Shown here in pieces: positions 62,977 through 64,000 of a stretch of 64,000 nt of DNA. Position numbers and translations under genes: made by a program. Where the stretch lies: NCBI RefSeq assembly GCF_001640025.1, contig NC_031674.1, positions 372,001 to 436,000 on the forward strand. Reading direction: 5' to 3'. Origin of the DNA: Sugiyamaella lignohabitans. Its lineage: Eukaryota; Ascomycota; Dipodascomycetes; Dipodascales; Trichomonascaceae. How positions within the stretch are numbered: the first letter of the stretch is position 1; every line of letters begins with the position of its first letter. A model generated the notes under the pieces. It was given only the letters and a program-made list of their open reading frames with translations. It did no database searches and had not been told where the DNA came from.

Positions 62977-63333
62977 GGCGTGGGGAGGGGGAGTGGTTTG
63001 GGGGTTGGGTCGTAATGGGTGGATTGTGTGGTTCGTGGGTGAGGTGCGGAGAAACTAACGGGGGACTAGATTGTATTTCTTCATCGTGGCATCTCATCGC
63101 GAGTTTGGAGTTCCTGAAGTGCGACAGTGGGTGGTCTCATAAATGTAAGCAGAGAATCAGAATCATAATCAGGAGAAGAATCGGCGTCAGATGCTGATAT
63201 TTGTTGGCTGTGGTATCAGCTGTGGCTGCTGGAAGAGGAAATACCAGTGGAATCTCTCCAGTCCACACATGATCGAGAACTTTATTGTTTCTGATTTTTA
63301 TTTCCCGGACCCGTGAGGGCTTCCCCGACGCCC

Positions 63334-63392
63334 GACTCGAGCGCAGCGAGAGGAGCAGCGGGGTCTGGGGCGGAGCCCCAGCCGCCGGAGGC
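63334..63392 (-). repeat. GC element, solo arm, type B
   Basis: Right-facing B arm (GCGCAGC) preceded by the reverse of the solo-B tail. It faces the B arm at 62917 across 357 bp. Confidence 0.93.
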
Positions 63393-63443
63393 AGCACAGA
63401 CACCCCCCTAATCTGACCGGTTACTAACAAGAGCAGAATTCCC

Positions 63444-64000
63444 ATGGAGCGGAGGACACAGGCGTTGCGGGGTGGTAGCGCTGCGGGTGGTAGTGACGGG
63501 CTGAATGCTGCGAAAGACGGGTGGGTCAATAGACATGCGTCGTCAGCGTCTGCCACGACGGCTGTAGCAGGGTCGGGAAGCGGTGCTGGGATTTCTAGCA
63601 GTGCCTCGTCGAATACTCTGGTGCCGAGTGGGTCGATTAGCTCGAATTTGACGGCGTTGGCTAGCGGTCCTGGCGGTTCAGGTGGTACGAATGGTGCAGC
63701 AGTTACGAGCCAGGTTTATAGCTGGCGTCTGACAAGAGCTGTACTCAAAAATGGCACTTTACTGCTGTATAAACCACCGACGGATCTGGGTATAAAATCG
63801 TTTGACCCGTCTTTAGAGCCTGCACATCCTTTATCACCCAATTTGAGCTCGCCGACATCTGCCACCAGTGGTGGTGGAGGTCATAAAAGAGTGGGTTCGG
63901 TGTCTACAGCCACAGCAGCATCTTCTTCCTCAGCATCAGTCTCAGCAGCTGCAGCAGCAGCGGGCTCGCGATCATTTCATTCTCTTTCATACCGGGGATT
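63444..64000 (+). CDS. N-terminus of a large protein, possibly Bem2-like RhoGAP (partial, runs off the end)
   Basis: From the ATG at 63444, 185 codons remain open to the window edge. The start MERRTQALRGGSAAGGSDG is followed by a DGWVNRHASS segment, a Ser/Gly/Ala linker, and SQVYSWRLTRAVLKNGTLLLYKPPTDLGIKSFDPS (about residues 91-125). This segment reads as the opening strands of a PH-like domain, interrupted by low-complexity Ser/Ala. The GWVN...RLTRAVLKNGTLLLYKPP...IKSFD pattern resembles the N-termini of fungal Bem2-type Rho GTPase-activating proteins as I remember them. The GAP domain itself would lie beyond the window, so the family call is weak. Confidence 0.55.
   Translation, partial: MERRTQALRGGSAAGGSDGLNAAKDGWVNRHASSASATTAVAGSGSGAGISSSASSNTLVPSGSISSNLTALASGPGGSGGTNGAAVTSQVYSWRLTRAVLKNGTLLLYKPPTDLGIKSFDPSLEPAHPLSPNLSSPTSATSGGGGHKRVGSVSTATAASSSSASVSAAAAAAGSRSFHSLSYRG

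Larger units (their letters stand above)
62867..63436 (+). other. possible 5'-UTR intron of the 3'-most gene
   Basis: AAAG|GTAAGT at 62867 and TACTAAC (63422-63428) followed by GAGCAG (63431-63436) form complete splice signals just before the ATG at 63444. No ATG lies in frame upstream, so it would be a leader intron of 570 nt carrying two GC arms. It is long for a yeast and unproven. Confidence 0.35.
59082..63443. other. 4.4-kb gene-poor spacer
   Basis: Six solo GC arms (60027, 60946, 61211, 62121, 62917, 63334) and no supported gene. It has CAAG/GCAA units near 59328-59350, ATTCCAATTCC-type repeats at 61595-61690, and four 10-bp AGATAACC units at 62003-62042. A 31-codon frame at 62311-62407 (MAILAGVSPFLAASVSF) could be a fragment of something, but is unsupported. 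Confidence 0.45.

Noticed and set aside
63137..63556. 139-codon frame on the minus strand
   Set aside because: Shadow of the GC arm at 63334 and of the coding strand at 63444.

Overview
This is a nuclear contig from a budding yeast (Saccharomycotina). The proteins are typical yeast ones: Tos8/Cup9-type homeodomain, Cti6, Vps45, Caj1/Djp1-type DnaJ, Clg1, Kip3, Oxa1, a peroxisomal hydrolase ending in SKL, and Sip2/Gal83. Introns are few and small, with GTAAGT-like donors and a CTAAC branch site close to the acceptor. CTG falls at conserved leucines (for example in Vps45), so the standard code is used and the CTG-Ser clade is unlikely. The long spacers and short-branch introns suggest a Dipodascales/Trichomonascaceae-type yeast, but this is inference.

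Layout. 1-7.7 kb: a two-exon unknown gene, tRNA-Ile(AAU), and GSH1. 7.7-18.2 kb: a 10.5-kb gene desert full of GC-rich repeats and simple sequence. 18.2-25.7 kb: the homeodomain gene, convergent CTI6, an intron-containing tRNA-Leu(CAA), and a Tco89-like gene. 26.4-35 kb: VPS45 (four exons), CBC2, APQ12, a DnaJ gene, and an RraA-like aldolase. 35.8-46 kb: a xanthine/urate permease with GATA sites upstream, an unknown secreted protein, CLG1, and a YER152C-type aminotransferase. 46.6-53.8 kb: KIP3 (two exons), a mitochondrial PPR-like gene, and OXA1 (two exons). 54-59 kb: a Lpx1-like peroxisomal hydrolase, a small two-exon gene, and the AMPK beta subunit. The last 4.9 kb is a gene-poor spacer leading into a CDS that runs off the end. 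The neighbours do not form a pathway. The only local logic is the divergent PPR/OXA1 pair, in which both products look mitochondrial.

The main discovery is a dispersed family of short GC-rich palindromic elements, with 36 loci in 64 kb. Each arm is about 55-60 bp: a conserved outer hairpin (GGGGCTCCGCCCC type) followed by an inner hairpin built on GCTTCGC/GCGAAGC. Full elements (about 135-145 bp) pair two different arms, A and B, head to head, never A-A or B-B. Solo arms are also common. None lies in a coding exon. Twelve of 20 complete protein genes have one within 150 bp after the stop codon. Three of seven CDS introns contain a single arm in the same orientation, ending 20-22 nt before the branch site. 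No transposase or other protein for their mobility is present in the window. Many apparent ORFs are only these repeats read through.
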